Notes under the pieces: model-generated
Databases searched by the model: none
What the model saw: only the letters and a program-made list of their open reading frames with translations
Told to the model about the DNA's origin: nothing
NCBI GenBank assembly: GCA_905215965.1
Contig: CAJMSD010000002.1
Span: 280,861-344,860, forward strand
Direction: 5' to 3'
Length of the DNA: 64,000 bases
DNA from: an uncultured bacterium
Lineage (GTDB): Bacteria; Bacillota; Clostridia; Oscillospirales; Ruminococcaceae
Shown here: positions 8,682 through 16,647 of the stretch, in pieces
Layout of the letters: the number at the start of each line of letters is the position of its first letter
Position numbering within the stretch: the stretch's first letter is position 1
Program-made: the position numbers and the translations under genes

Positions 8682-10160
8682 TCATTTAAGCAAGATCTGT
8701 TTCGTTGCGATTTGTTCGCAGAAGCGTTTATCATGCTCCACAAACAAAAGCGTTGCGTCTGAAGCTTTCAGCAGCTCCTCTATCTGGATTCTGGACAGTA
8801 CATCTATATAATTCAGCGGCTCGTCCCATATATAGAGATTCGCCTGCTCAGCCAGACTTCGCGCAAGCATTACCTTTTTCTTCTGACCTTGGCTATAGCT
8901 TTCTATCGGACGTGAGAAAAGCTCCCTTGAAAAATCAAGCTTCCGCAGAATTGCCTTGAACAATGTCTGATCCACCTGATATTTTTCCGCGTAATCGTCA
9001 AGACTGCCGAATAAATTATCCGCCGACTGACAAACATACGAGATCTTCAAGCGGCTGCCCTTTGTTATAACTCCCCGATATTCTTCATTTTCTCCCAGGA
9101 TCAATTTTATAAGGCTCGTTTTTCCGCTTCCGTTTGCTCCGCATAAAGCAATGCGGTCGCCCTGACAAACCGTGAAGCTTACGTCCTTGAATACGGTTTC
9201 GCCGTCATAACAAAGCGAAACGTTCCGAAAATCTATCAATTGAGAGCTGTGATATTTTAATGGAGACAGTTTCAGCGAGGAAATCTCCTCAACGTTTTTC
9301 AAAAGCGTGTTCTTTTCGGAAATATTCTTTTCAATACGGTTCTCCATGGACTTCGCGCGTTTCATCATTTTGGCAGACTTATGACCGATAAATCCCCTGT
9401 CGGGTCTCAGCCCGGAATTTCTCGTACCGTATTTGCCGCTTTCCGTTTTGTCCGACCAAGAAGAAACGTTTTTTGCCGTTTGCTCCAGCTGACCGATCTC
9501 CCTTTTTAAACGTTCATTTTCGGTACGCTCAAACTGCTCCTGACGTTCACGGTTTTCATTCCATGTGCTGAAATTGCCCTTCTGAACCTCTATATTTGTT
9601 TTATTTATGACCAGAATGTGGTCAATGCACGAGTCAAGAAAGGCTCTGTCATGAGAAACGAGAATGAATCCCGATTTTCTTTTCAGATATTCCGCAAGAA
9701 CCTCTCTTGCATGAATGTCAAGATGATTCGTAGGTTCATCTATAAGCAAAAAGCTGTTTTCACGCAGAAACATTCCCACGATAAGAATTTTTGTCTGCTC
9801 GCCGTTGGACAAAGCAGAAAATTGACGGTACAGCATTCCCTCGTCCGCATCAAGCATATTAAGCTCGCGCCGTATCTGCCATTCCTCTGCCTGCGGAGCT
9901 AACTCACGGATAACGTCTATTGTAATGAGCGAGCCGTCCGGAAAATACGGAAAATACTCAAAATCTACCGAAGATATTATTTTTCCCGTATACTCCAATT
10001 CTCCCATAAGCAATTTAAGCAGTGTAGTTTTTCCGCGTCCGTTGCGCCCGGTAAAGCCAAGTTTCCACGATGTATCAAGCTGTAAATTAATATTTTCAAA
10101 TACTTTTTCAAAGCTTCCGTCATAGCCAAACGAAAGATTCTGAATATTGATAAGCGACAT
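8682..10160 (-). CDS. Lsa-type ABC-F ribosome protection protein
   Basis: A 492-residue ABC-F protein with two ATPase domains and no membrane segments. Domain 1 has GRNGRGKTT, LSNGEQTK and DEPTNHLD; domain 2 has GANGSGKTS, YSQGQKKK and DEPLNYID. The DEPLNYID form, the N-terminus MSLINIQNLSF and the length match the Lsa/Vga-type antibiotic-resistance ABC-Fs. These displace lincosamides, streptogramin A and pleuromutilins from the ribosome. The interdomain linker (about 195-300) is Lys/Arg-rich. The start is the second ATG (10160), six bases after GGAGGG; the ATG two codons upstream touches the ribosome site. The long leader contains a six-codon ORF and a terminator, suggesting antibiotic-inducible attenuation. 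Resistance itself is an inference. Confidence 0.88.
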   Translation of the reverse strand: MSLINIQNLSFGYDGSFEKVFENINLQLDTSWKLGFTGRNGRGKTTLLKLLMGELEYTGKIISSVDFEYFPYFPDGSLITIDVIRELAPQAEEWQIRRELNMLDADEGMLYRQFSALSNGEQTKILIVGMFLRENSFLLIDEPTNHLDIHAREVLAEYLKRKSGFILVSHDRAFLDSCIDHILVINKTNIEVQKGNFSTWNENRERQEQFERTENERLKREIGQLEQTAKNVSSWSDKTESGKYGTRNSGLRPDRGFIGHKSAKMMKRAKSMENRIEKNISEKNTLLKNVEEISSLKLSPLKYHSSQLIDFRNVSLCYDGETVFKDVSFTVCQGDRIALCGANGSGKTSLIKLILGENEEYRGVITKGSRLKISYVCQSADNLFGSLDDYAEKYQVDQTLFKAILRKLDFSRELFSRPIESYSQGQKKKVMLARSLAEQANLYIWDEPLNYIDVLSRIQIEELLKASDATLLFVEHDKRFCEQIATKQILLK

Positions 10161-10207
10161 ATACATCCCTCCATGTTCGATATAAGAATTTGTTCTAAGA
10201 ACTCGTT

Positions 10208-10242
10208 CTAAAAATAATAGACCGCAGAAAACCTCCGCAGTC
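10208..10242 (-). terminator. Putative attenuator hairpin in the ABC-F leader
   Basis: On the minus strand a stem GACTGCGGA/TCTGCGGTC (two G-U pairs) is followed by tattattttta, about 50 bases before the ABC-F start and inside its leader. A terminator here would stop transcription unless disrupted. Confidence 0.65.
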
Positions 10243-10402
10243 TTTCGAACTCAAAAAGATGCACTCACAGCTTACAAAGCGCACTGCCCACAGACGTGAG
10301 CGTTGATTCAAGAAAGTGCGAACATTTCCTGCCAGCATATCGGCGCACGACGAACAAGCACAAGAAACATCCTGTGCAGAAGCCATATTTCGATATGCAA
10401 GA

Positions 10403-10423
10403 TCAGCAAGAAACTATACGCAT
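10403..10423 (-). CDS. Six-codon leader peptide (MRIVSC) upstream of ABC-F
   Basis: ATG CGT ATA GTT TCT TGC TGA, starting 4 bases after GAGGTGG and about 25 nt downstream of the predicted transcription start. It is too short to be a functional protein. Position and ribosome site fit a sensor peptide for ribosome-mediated attenuation, as known for lsa/vga/msr-type genes. That role is inferred. Confidence 0.6.
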   Translation of the reverse strand: MRIVSC

Positions 10424-10455
10424 CTTTCCACCTCAAATCAATTAATATTATTGTT

Positions 10456-10483
10456 ATTATATCATAATTTTAGAAAATGTCAA
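10456..10483 (-). promoter_or_regulatory. Promoter of the ABC-F transcript
   Basis: Minus strand TTGACA (10478-10483), 16-bp spacer, TATAAT (10456-10461). Both hexamers match consensus. The leader to the ABC-F start would be about 290 nt. Confidence 0.8.
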
Positions 10484-10514
10484 GAGCTGCAAGAAGATTC
10501 ACACGTATTTTAAT

Positions 10515-10554
10515 TTGACAAAAATTAATACCCATGATATACTTTTATCATGGG
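10515..10554 (+). promoter_or_regulatory. Promoter of the toxin-like gene with an overlapping palindrome
   Basis: TTGACA (10515-10520), 17-bp spacer, TATACT (10538-10543). An inverted repeat CCCATGATA/TATCATGGG (10531-10539/10546-10554) spans the -10 box and could be an operator or a 5' hairpin. Confidence 0.7.
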
Positions 10555-10601
10555 TACTGGATAAAACGGTAGGCGGTTCTCCCGCAAGGGAGGTGATAAC
10601 A

Positions 10602-10697
10602 ATGACATTTTCAGAGCTTTTTCAGTTCGTGATTATGATCACAGGCGTTATCACTCTTGTTTACAAGGTCACAAAAGACTTTTTCAGCAAGAAATAA
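10602..10697 (+). CDS. 31-residue hydrophobic peptide, type I toxin-like
   Basis: Starts MTFSELFQFVIMITG and ends DFFSKK: one membrane-spanning stretch (about 5-20) followed by a basic tail. This is the usual build of Fst/TxpA/Hol_Tox-type membrane toxins. The ribosome site GGGAGGTG is partly inside a CTCCC-gcaa-GGGAG hairpin (10579-10592) that should restrict translation. The gene converges with a predicted antisense RNA sharing its terminator. Toxicity is inferred from build and layout. It could instead be an ordinary small membrane protein. Confidence 0.7.
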   Translation: MTFSELFQFVIMITGVITLVYKVTKDFFSKK

Positions 10698-10699
10698 TT

Positions 10700-10798
10700 T
10701 CTTTACATAAAAAGAAATAACCGCCCCAAGCTTCCAACTTTGGCGGTTATTCTTTAACCAAAAACATTGGGAGAACCGCTTATCGCAGTACCCTTTCT
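10700..10798 (-). ncRNA. Predicted convergent antisense RNA (antitoxin candidate)
   Basis: About 95 nt, running from the strong minus-strand promoter at 10805-10832 to the shared terminator. Its first 25 nt (gggtactgcgataag, then cggttctccc) nearly repeat the 5' end of the toxin transcript (10552-10583), making an inverted repeat in the DNA. Its 3' half is complementary to the 3' end of the toxin mRNA. No ORF with a ribosome site was seen. Confidence 0.6.
10710..10757. terminator. Bidirectional terminator shared by toxin mRNA and antisense RNA
   Basis: Stem AAGAAATAACCGCC/GGCGGTTATTCTT with one bulge; T-rich tail on either strand. The loop-side GGCGGTT also matches the GGCGGTT near the toxin mRNA 5' end, allowing a 5'-3' long-range contact. 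Confidence 0.75.
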
Positions 10799-10804
10799 AT
10801 TTAT

Positions 10805-10832
10805 ATTATACCACAATGTCTGAAAATGTCAA
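10805..10832 (-). promoter_or_regulatory. Promoter of the predicted antisense RNA
   Basis: Minus strand TTGACA (10827-10832), 16-bp spacer, TATAAT (10805-10810). It lies just past the stop of the choloylglycine hydrolase gene. Confidence 0.75.
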
Positions 10833-10840
10833 GGCTTACG

Positions 10841-11815
10841 TCAATTCTGCATTTTTATCTGCTCGCCGCAGACAAGAGGATAACGTATCAGCGTATCTCC
10901 GTCAAGGTTTTCCCTGTGCATATCAACGGCTGTTATCTGATGATTTTCATAGGTCGAATAATAATATATCCCCTTATCGGCATTGCAGCAGGACGTATAT
11001 ATCGTCATTTCATACTTTCCGTTTTCGACCTCGCAGCAGCCTCTTTGCTGATCCACAGAACCAAGTATATGAAAAAACTGACTTACGCTTTCCGATTCCG
11101 AGCTGCCCGAAACCGAATTTGCTCTTACAAATGCGGCTCTTACAAATCTTGACTGAGATGAAACGTCTCCGGGAAGTCCCAAAGCTCCCATACCTCGGCT
11201 GTAAGCGCGGAGCGGAAGCTTGCCGCAGAAGGTGTTTTCAGGCGTTTTCGGAGACAAACGCATATAATTGTTCAAATTGAACAGTTGCTCGTCAAACGGC
11301 GGATTATTGGTAAGAACTCCGGCAGGATTATTATATATCTTTATTCCTGAGCGCACCGACTCTACCGTAACAGTCCGCGTTCTGTCGCAAATTATCCAGT
11401 GCAGCTGAGCCGTCGGCAAGTCTTTATCAAAAGCATAGCCTGTAATATTTATTTTTTCCAGCAGACCGCAAGCCTCTTTTACAGACGCGCACTGACCGAG
11501 TATCCACTGTATAAATTCAAACTGCGCAACATTATCCTTTCCGCTGATATTGTCCCTGTAATACGCATTGCCAACGAAATTCAATCCTGCCATAGCAAGG
11601 CCCTTTTCATTCATTGCATCGTAATAAAGCGGATAATTACGGCTGATGTGCGCCATTCCGATGATCGCATAATGATGATCCATATCGCCCATATTAAGAA
11701 AATGGAACGGATATCTGCGCGGAGTGACCGTTACCTCCTCGCCGTAGGAAAATTCATTATCAAGAGTTCTTCCAAAATAGAAATCATTTGTCTTATAGGT
11801 TGCCGCAGTACACAT
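10841..11815 (-). CDS. Choloylglycine hydrolase family protein (bile salt hydrolase / penicillin V acylase type)
   Basis: A 324-residue Ntn-hydrolase of the linear-amide C-N hydrolase family. Cys2 becomes the N-terminal nucleophile after Met removal. Other matching residues are R16 and D19 in FGRTLDNEF, N79 in AGLNF, the Asn pair in VLTNNPPF near 170 and an Arg in SQSRFVR near 223. The start ATG at 11815 puts Cys at position 2 and follows GGGAGG; an in-frame TTG two codons upstream would bury the nucleophile. The enzyme should cleave conjugated bile acids or similar amides (penicillin V, N-acyl homoserine lactone). No signal peptide, so cytoplasmic. Confidence 0.9.
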   Translation of the reverse strand: MCTAATYKTNDFYFGRTLDNEFSYGEEVTVTPRRYPFHFLNMGDMDHHYAIIGMAHISRNYPLYYDAMNEKGLAMAGLNFVGNAYYRDNISGKDNVAQFEFIQWILGQCASVKEACGLLEKINITGYAFDKDLPTAQLHWIICDRTRTVTVESVRSGIKIYNNPAGVLTNNPPFDEQLFNLNNYMRLSPKTPENTFCGKLPLRAYSRGMGALGLPGDVSSQSRFVRAAFVRANSVSGSSESESVSQFFHILGSVDQQRGCCEVENGKYEMTIYTSCCNADKGIYYYSTYENHQITAVDMHRENLDGDTLIRYPLVCGEQIKMQN

Positions 11816-11850
11816 GATCAATTGCCTCCCTGCACGTAATGTTTTATTCT

Positions 11851-11877
11851 ATTGTACGCGATATTATGCGCATAATA
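11851..11877 (-). promoter_or_regulatory. Candidate promoter and operator of the choloylglycine hydrolase gene
   Basis: A perfect 16-bp palindrome TATTATGCGCATAATA (11862-11877) lies 5 bp upstream of a minus-strand TACAAT (11851-11856). It occupies the -35 zone, where no good hexamer is seen, so a regulator may bind there. Confidence 0.4.
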
Positions 11878-11883
11878 CTTAAA

Positions 11884-11916
11884 AGCCTGTCTTCGCAGAA
11901 TTTGCAAAGACAGGCT
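11884..11916 (-). terminator. Terminator after the GH5 gene
   Basis: Perfect stem AGCCTGTCTT/AAGACAGGCT. The T run on the minus strand is short (tttt). Confidence 0.65.
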
Positions 11917-11925
11917 CTGTTTTTA

Positions 11926-13695
11926 TCAGCCGAGAACATTTTCCGTTCCGGTGATCGTAAATGTTACCGAAAGGCTGTCCGTAGGCATTACATACTCGGC
12001 AGGAACTGCATCGGTATTGTATATATTTACAAGCTCGACATACATATTTCCGCTGTTGTCAGCCATAACGATCGGCTTTTCGACCTTGTACTCGGTGCCG
12101 TCGCAGTTGATAACAACGTCCTTAACTCCCATTGAAGTATAATACGGGAAATCGGTGCTGATAAACAACATATTCAGACCGTCGCTGTCCTGAGAGAAAT
12201 CGTAGCCTGATACGCCTACCGTATACGAACCGTTTTCAGTGATAGTCGCATCGGTAAATACTGCTCCCGTATCGACTATATCGTCATTCTTGCCGTCGCC
12301 GTTTGTATCTCCCCACTTAATAAGCGTATTGAACCATTCGCTTGAAGCTCCGTATGTGCCGTCGCTGTAAGCGTTTCTGAATGTATAAACGTTTGTCTGC
12401 ACGCCAAGGTAAGCGTGAACCTCATTTGATGTGCTTGCGCCCGAATCCACATTAAGATCGAGAGCCACGGAAGCGTCCTTATTCTTTACGGCATTTACGA
12501 TAGATTCAATAATTTCAGGCTGAGTCTGCTCGTAAGTATTTCTGTCAAAAAGGCCGAAGCCGTATGCGCCGTTATAACCGTTATCCCAGTAAACGGGAAT
12601 TATTCCCTTTGAAGCGGCAGTACCTGCAACATAGCTGTCAAAATAAGCTCTGTTTTCGGTTACGACTCCGCCGAGAGTAGCGTTAGCATTGGACTTGTCG
12701 ATAACTCCGTATTCACCGATAATAACAGGGATACCCTTGCTTACGAACTGATCGCTGAGCTTATCGAACTGAGTGTTAAGGTAAGTCTCGTCGCCCCATG
12801 TTGCCATTGCCTTATCCGAAAGGCCTTCATATTTTTCAAGGAGCTGCTTACCCTTTTCACCCCAGAGGTATGTTTTCACCGTCTCGGTGCCGCAGTAATC
12901 CCAAGGAGCATAGTAATGAACGGAAAGCATAAGACGATTCTCGTCCGCGGAGCATTTCTTATCCTCCGGCATCTCAAAGCCGTAATCTCCGCAGGTGAAA
13001 TCGATATCGGTATTCCAGCCTGGAACAAGCAGCCAGCGGTGCTTGTTGTTTCCCGAAGTTGAACGAACCGTATCAACAAAGATCTGATTATAAGCGTTAA
13101 GATTATCATACTGTTCGGGAATAGGATCATTATATTCGCCGTTAAATACCTCGTTCATCGATTCAAAAATCAGATGCTCGTCATAAGAGTCAAAGCGTTC
13201 AGCGATCTGCTTCCAGACAGCCTCGTACTTTTCTTTAATATAGTCCTGATCTTCGCCGTTTACGAGAAGCCAGCCTCCGTCGATCGTATTGTATCCGTCG
13301 CCGTGGACATTAATGATAACATAAAGATCTTCCTTATAACAGTAATCGACTACCTCCTGAACACGGTCAAGCCACTTGCTGTCGATCTTATAATTATCGC
13401 TGTCGTCGATCATATCAAGATACGATACAGGTACGCGTATTGTTGAGAAACCTGCGTCGGCAACGGCACTTATCATTTCCTGAGTAACAGCCGGATTGCC
13501 CCAAGCCGTCTCGCCGGGCGTACCGCCTGAATTAGCCTCCAAAGTGTTTCCAAGATTCCAGCCGGCGCCCATATCGGCAGCGATATCCTTAACAGAAACT
13601 GTAAACGAATCTTCTTTTTTTGACGAATCACAACCTGTCAACAACGACGCCGTCAGCATTGAAGCCGCGCAGAAGAGAGAGAGTATTTTTTTCAT
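11926..13695 (-). CDS. GH5 endoglucanase-like lipoprotein with C-terminal beta module
   Basis: 589 residues. A lipobox ASLLTGC puts the lipidated Cys at 22, so the enzyme is probably anchored to the outer face of the membrane. The GH5 domain (about 35-400) shows GWNLGNTLEA, the acid/base E182 in FESMNE and the nucleophile E328 in VIIGEYG. These features are typical of GH5_4 endoglucanase/xyloglucanase-like enzymes. A C-terminal module of about 170 residues (420-589) is beta-rich with aromatics and may bind carbohydrate; I could not assign its family. There is no dockerin, unlike the GH9 and GH26 enzymes. Start ATG follows GGAGG. Confidence 0.9.
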   Translation of the reverse strand: MKKILSLFCAASMLTASLLTGCDSSKKEDSFTVSVKDIAADMGAGWNLGNTLEANSGGTPGETAWGNPAVTQEMISAVADAGFSTIRVPVSYLDMIDDSDNYKIDSKWLDRVQEVVDYCYKEDLYVIINVHGDGYNTIDGGWLLVNGEDQDYIKEKYEAVWKQIAERFDSYDEHLIFESMNEVFNGEYNDPIPEQYDNLNAYNQIFVDTVRSTSGNNKHRWLLVPGWNTDIDFTCGDYGFEMPEDKKCSADENRLMLSVHYYAPWDYCGTETVKTYLWGEKGKQLLEKYEGLSDKAMATWGDETYLNTQFDKLSDQFVSKGIPVIIGEYGVIDKSNANATLGGVVTENRAYFDSYVAGTAASKGIIPVYWDNGYNGAYGFGLFDRNTYEQTQPEIIESIVNAVKNKDASVALDLNVDSGASTSNEVHAYLGVQTNVYTFRNAYSDGTYGASSEWFNTLIKWGDTNGDGKNDDIVDTGAVFTDATITENGSYTVGVSGYDFSQDSDGLNMLFISTDFPYYTSMGVKDVVINCDGTEYKVEKPIVMADNSGNMYVELVNIYNTDAVPAEYVMPTDSLSVTFTITGTENVLG

Positions 13696-13777
13696 TTATT
13701 TAACCTCCGAAAAATTTTCACGCACGATCCGGCAATACAGCAAGAGGGAGCATATATGTCAGATCACGATTATAATT

Positions 13778-13806
13778 AGTATACAATATATATCGTATTT
13801 TGTCAA
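13778..13806 (-). promoter_or_regulatory. Promoter of the GH5 lipoprotein gene
   Basis: Minus strand TTGACA (13801-13806), 17-bp spacer, TATACT (13778-13783). About 80 nt of leader follows. Confidence 0.75.
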
Positions 13807-13854
13807 TCAAAAAAAAACAAATTATGTTATGCGGTGAAAATTGATTTCCGCTCC

Positions 13855-13883
13855 TTGCATTTTTCCGGAAAATGTAGTATAAT
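13855..13883 (+). promoter_or_regulatory. Promoter of the DUF4317-CLC operon
   Basis: TTGCAT (13855-13860), 17-bp spacer, TATAAT (13878-13883). The leader can form a GCTGTG/CACAGC stem (13891-13896/13921-13926). Confidence 0.6.
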
Positions 13884-13983
13884 ATGTAACGCTGTGTGAC
13901 GATAGGCATTATTTTTATCTCACAGCATTATCACTGAAATATTTATCAGAACAAATTCTCAGATTCGAAAGGAAGTTCGGTAT

Positions 13984-15111
13984 ATGAATAAAAAGGAAAC
14001 AGCTGAAATAAAAAAGAATTTCTCCGACAAAAGCGGCTTCTTTATCATGGAAAGGATATTGACAGCCTTTATAGATGCCGAAAAAAATGTGCGTTATCAC
14101 AACGTAAATTCGTGCCTTACAATGCCTGTTGAGGAGCATGACGTTTACGATGAAACATTGAAAAAGGTGCTCAATACCAATGTGGGAAAGGCTTTCGTTG
14201 AGTACGAGTTCCCAAACGAAGCCTATGAAGAGGGAAAGCCGCAGGATATTCTTTACAAGCTCCTCAGATCAGAGCTTAAAGACGAGGAAGCGTGCGAGAA
14301 CTTCGTCAATCATATTGCAAACAATACGGTTTATGCAGGTCCGTATGCCGTTATAACGGCTTATTGCTCCTACACTATCCGCAAAAAGAACAAAATGGAC
14401 GAATACGCCGAAGGAGAGGACGAAATATACCGCTACATACTGACTGCTATTTGTCCCGTAAATACCGGCAGCGACGGGTTTGTGTTTGACTCTTTCAATA
14501 ATGAGATCACCAAAAAGCTCAACACCGAGCTTATAATCAGCAAAGCTCCCTCCGACGGATTTTTGTATCCCGTGTTCAGCAACAGAAGCACCGATGTGAA
14601 TCATGTTATGTATTACACAAAGTCCGCAAGCAAGCCGAATATCTCTATTATCGAGGACGTTCTCGGCTGTACGTTCGTGATGTCCGCAGATAACGAAAAA
14701 GCAAGCTTTCAGAATATCCTCAAGGATGTTGTGGGCGACGATCTCGATTATATGGTCATAAGGACTGTCAACGAAAAGCTTCAGGAAGTTGTTGAGGAAA
14801 ACAAGGACGACACCGACAAAGCCGTTATCGACAGCCGTAAATTTCAGGAAATACTGACCGATATAGGAGTTCCCGAAGAGCGTGTGCAAATGGTAGAGCC
14901 TGTTTTTGAGAAGAACTGCGGAACTGCTCCGCTTACCGCGTCAAATCTGATCGAAAGCAGGACTGTGCTGACTTCTCCCGGTATCACCGTAAACATCAAG
15001 CCGTCGGCAGCCGACAAGATCAGAACGAGCGTTGTTGACGGAAGACGCTGTCTGCTTATTGATATTGACGATCCGACTATTGAGATAAACGGACTTCCCG
15101 TAACGCTCTGA
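13984..15111 (+). CDS. DUF4317 family protein
   Basis: A 375-residue soluble protein without signal peptide, recognised as DUF4317 by MNKKETAEIKKNFS and the overall layout. Function is unknown. An acidic region near 280-295 (EVVEENKDDTDK) separates two halves. It is followed four bases later by the CLC gene, so the two are co-transcribed. Start ATG is preceded by AAAGGAAG. Confidence 0.85.
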   Translation: MNKKETAEIKKNFSDKSGFFIMERILTAFIDAEKNVRYHNVNSCLTMPVEEHDVYDETLKKVLNTNVGKAFVEYEFPNEAYEEGKPQDILYKLLRSELKDEEACENFVNHIANNTVYAGPYAVITAYCSYTIRKKNKMDEYAEGEDEIYRYILTAICPVNTGSDGFVFDSFNNEITKKLNTELIISKAPSDGFLYPVFSNRSTDVNHVMYYTKSASKPNISIIEDVLGCTFVMSADNEKASFQNILKDVVGDDLDYMVIRTVNEKLQEVVEENKDDTDKAVIDSRKFQEILTDIGVPEERVQMVEPVFEKNCGTAPLTASNLIESRTVLTSPGITVNIKPSAADKIRTSVVDGRRCLLIDIDDPTIEINGLPVTL

Positions 15112-15115
15112 TAAT

Positions 15116-16390
15116 ATGAAAAGAATAATCAAGCGCGTGACCGACGAAATAAGGCAGGAGGAGATACCCGAATCAAAAAGCTTTCTTAAATGGCTTGTTA
15201 TCGGATCGGCGGTCGGAATTATCATAGGACTTATAGGAACGTTGTTTCATTATTGCTCGTCGGCAGCGGAATTTTTCAGAGACGGTCATAAGAAAATTAT
15301 TTTTCTGCTTCCCGTTGCCGGAGCTGCAATAGCTTTTCTCTATAATACATTGAATTACAGCCACGATAAGGGCACGAATCTTGTGCTTCTTGCCGTGAGA
15401 GACAACAAGGATATGGGAATAAAGCACGCGGTATGCATTTTTGTCGCAACGATCATAACTCATCTTTTCGGAGGTTCAAGCGGCAGAGAGGGAGCGTCTC
15501 TTCAGATAGGAGCGGCTCTTGGCTCGACCGCGGGCAGGAGATTTAAATTTGACGAGGACGATCGGCGCATCATGACTATGTGCAGCATGAGCGCAATGTT
15601 TGCAGCCGTATTCGGAACTCCCGTCACTGCGGCGTTTTTCTCAATGGAAGTAATAAGCATAGGAATTTTTCACTATGCCGCTTTCGTACCGTGCGTCGCG
15701 TCGGCATTCATTGCAAGCACTATATCCTCGCTTTTTGGCATATCACATATTTCGGTCAGCGTAAATGTTCCGAAAAATTCGCCTGAAAACTTCCTGAAAA
15801 CCGCAGTTCTCGGTGTGCTCTGCGCATTTTTGAGCGTTGTTTTCTGTTTTGCGATATCTTACGGGCTAAAGCTTTTCAGGAAGATAAAGAATCATTATAT
15901 CCGCGCTGTTGTTGGAGGAACGATCGTTGTAGCTCTGACGCTTATTTGCGGAAACTGCGACTATAACGGCACCGGCGGAGCTATGATAGTCTCGGCATTC
16001 AGCTCGCGTCCTTTTGCCTTTGCGTTCCTGATAAAGCTGATATTTACGGTAATAACTCTTTGCTCCGGATTCAAGGGAGGAGAAATTTTCCCTGTATTCT
16101 TTATAGGAGCGTCCTTTGGAAGCGTTATTTCGCAGTTTCTCGGTATGGATTGCTCAATGGGGGCTGCTATAGGAATGGCTGCGCTTTTCTGCGGAGTAAC
16201 CAATTGCCCGATAGCGTCTATACTGCTGTGTATGGAGCTTTTCGGCAGCGATGGGATAATGTTTTACGTGCTTGCCTGTGCGGTAAGCTATATGCTTTCG
16301 GGTTACCGCGGACTTTACAGCGAGCAGAAGATATTATACTCCAAGGTGAAAACAAAGTATATCAACAAGCGTATTGGCGATAAAAAGTAG
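15116..16390 (+). CDS. CLC-family anion channel/antiporter, CLC-F-like
   Basis: A 424-residue membrane protein with about ten hydrophobic segments. CLC signatures are GSSGREGASLQ (the GREGP region) and KGGEIFPVFFIGASFG. The usual GSGIP selectivity motif is replaced by KGTNLVL, and LSGYRGLYSEQ lies near the end. Both features recall the CLC-F branch of fluoride/proton antiporters, so fluoride export is a reasonable inference. Chloride transport is not excluded. No fluoride riboswitch was seen upstream. It may be translationally coupled to DUF4317. A dispersed repeat follows the stop codon. Confidence 0.85.
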   Translation: MKRIIKRVTDEIRQEEIPESKSFLKWLVIGSAVGIIIGLIGTLFHYCSSAAEFFRDGHKKIIFLLPVAGAAIAFLYNTLNYSHDKGTNLVLLAVRDNKDMGIKHAVCIFVATIITHLFGGSSGREGASLQIGAALGSTAGRRFKFDEDDRRIMTMCSMSAMFAAVFGTPVTAAFFSMEVISIGIFHYAAFVPCVASAFIASTISSLFGISHISVSVNVPKNSPENFLKTAVLGVLCAFLSVVFCFAISYGLKLFRKIKNHYIRAVVGGTIVVALTLICGNCDYNGTGGAMIVSAFSSRPFAFAFLIKLIFTVITLCSGFKGGEIFPVFFIGASFGSVISQFLGMDCSMGAAIGMAALFCGVTNCPIASILLCMELFGSDGIMFYVLACAVSYMLSGYRGLYSEQKILYSKVKTKYINKRIGDKK

Positions 16391-16404
16391 TGAATATAAA
16401 AAAT

Positions 16405-16578
16405 GAAGTTTAGGTCAAGCCTTTTTAAAGGCTTGCGGTTTCCAAAGGCAGAGCCTTGGTCGCCGTCCGCAGACGGCGAAATTCCCCAAACAAGGCGCTC
16501 CGCAAAGAGTGAATTTCAAAACAGTCCGGTGGACTGTTTTGAAAGAGAGAACGCCCTGCAAGAGAGGGCGTTCTCTTG
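16405..16578 (+). repeat. Dispersed palindromic intergenic repeat, copy A
   Basis: About 175 bp with several nested hairpins: cgccgtccgcagacggcg, AAACAGTCCGGTGGACTGTTT and GAACGCCCTgcaagagAGGGCGTTC. The 3' 85 bp is nearly identical to the inverted copy at 51206-51391. It encodes nothing plausible and lies between genes, like a non-autonomous (MITE- or REP-type) element or a structured RNA element. Confidence 0.75.
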
Positions 16579-16604
16579 AATAATATAATTATATATAAAC
16601 TGAA

Positions 16605-16632
16605 ACGGCTGTACAGTTAAGTACAGCCGTCA
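16605..16632. terminator. Terminator between the CLC and alcohol dehydrogenase genes
   Basis: Perfect 10-bp stem ACGGCTGTAC/GTACAGCCGT with short T runs. It serves the minus-strand adh gene and possibly the plus-strand operon. Confidence 0.75.
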
Positions 16633-16647
16633 TTCTTTGTCCGATCG

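Noticed and set aside
10195..10386. 63-codon frame in the ABC-F leader
   Set aside because: No ribosome site, and it runs through the attenuator hairpin; the six-codon frame upstream has far better signals.
13884..13983. Fluoride riboswitch upstream of the DUF4317-CLC operon
   Set aside because: No crcB-motif core could be recognised; only a simple stem is present.
16391..16604. Possible short ORFs in the dispersed repeat
   Set aside because: Different frames are open in different copies and none is preserved.
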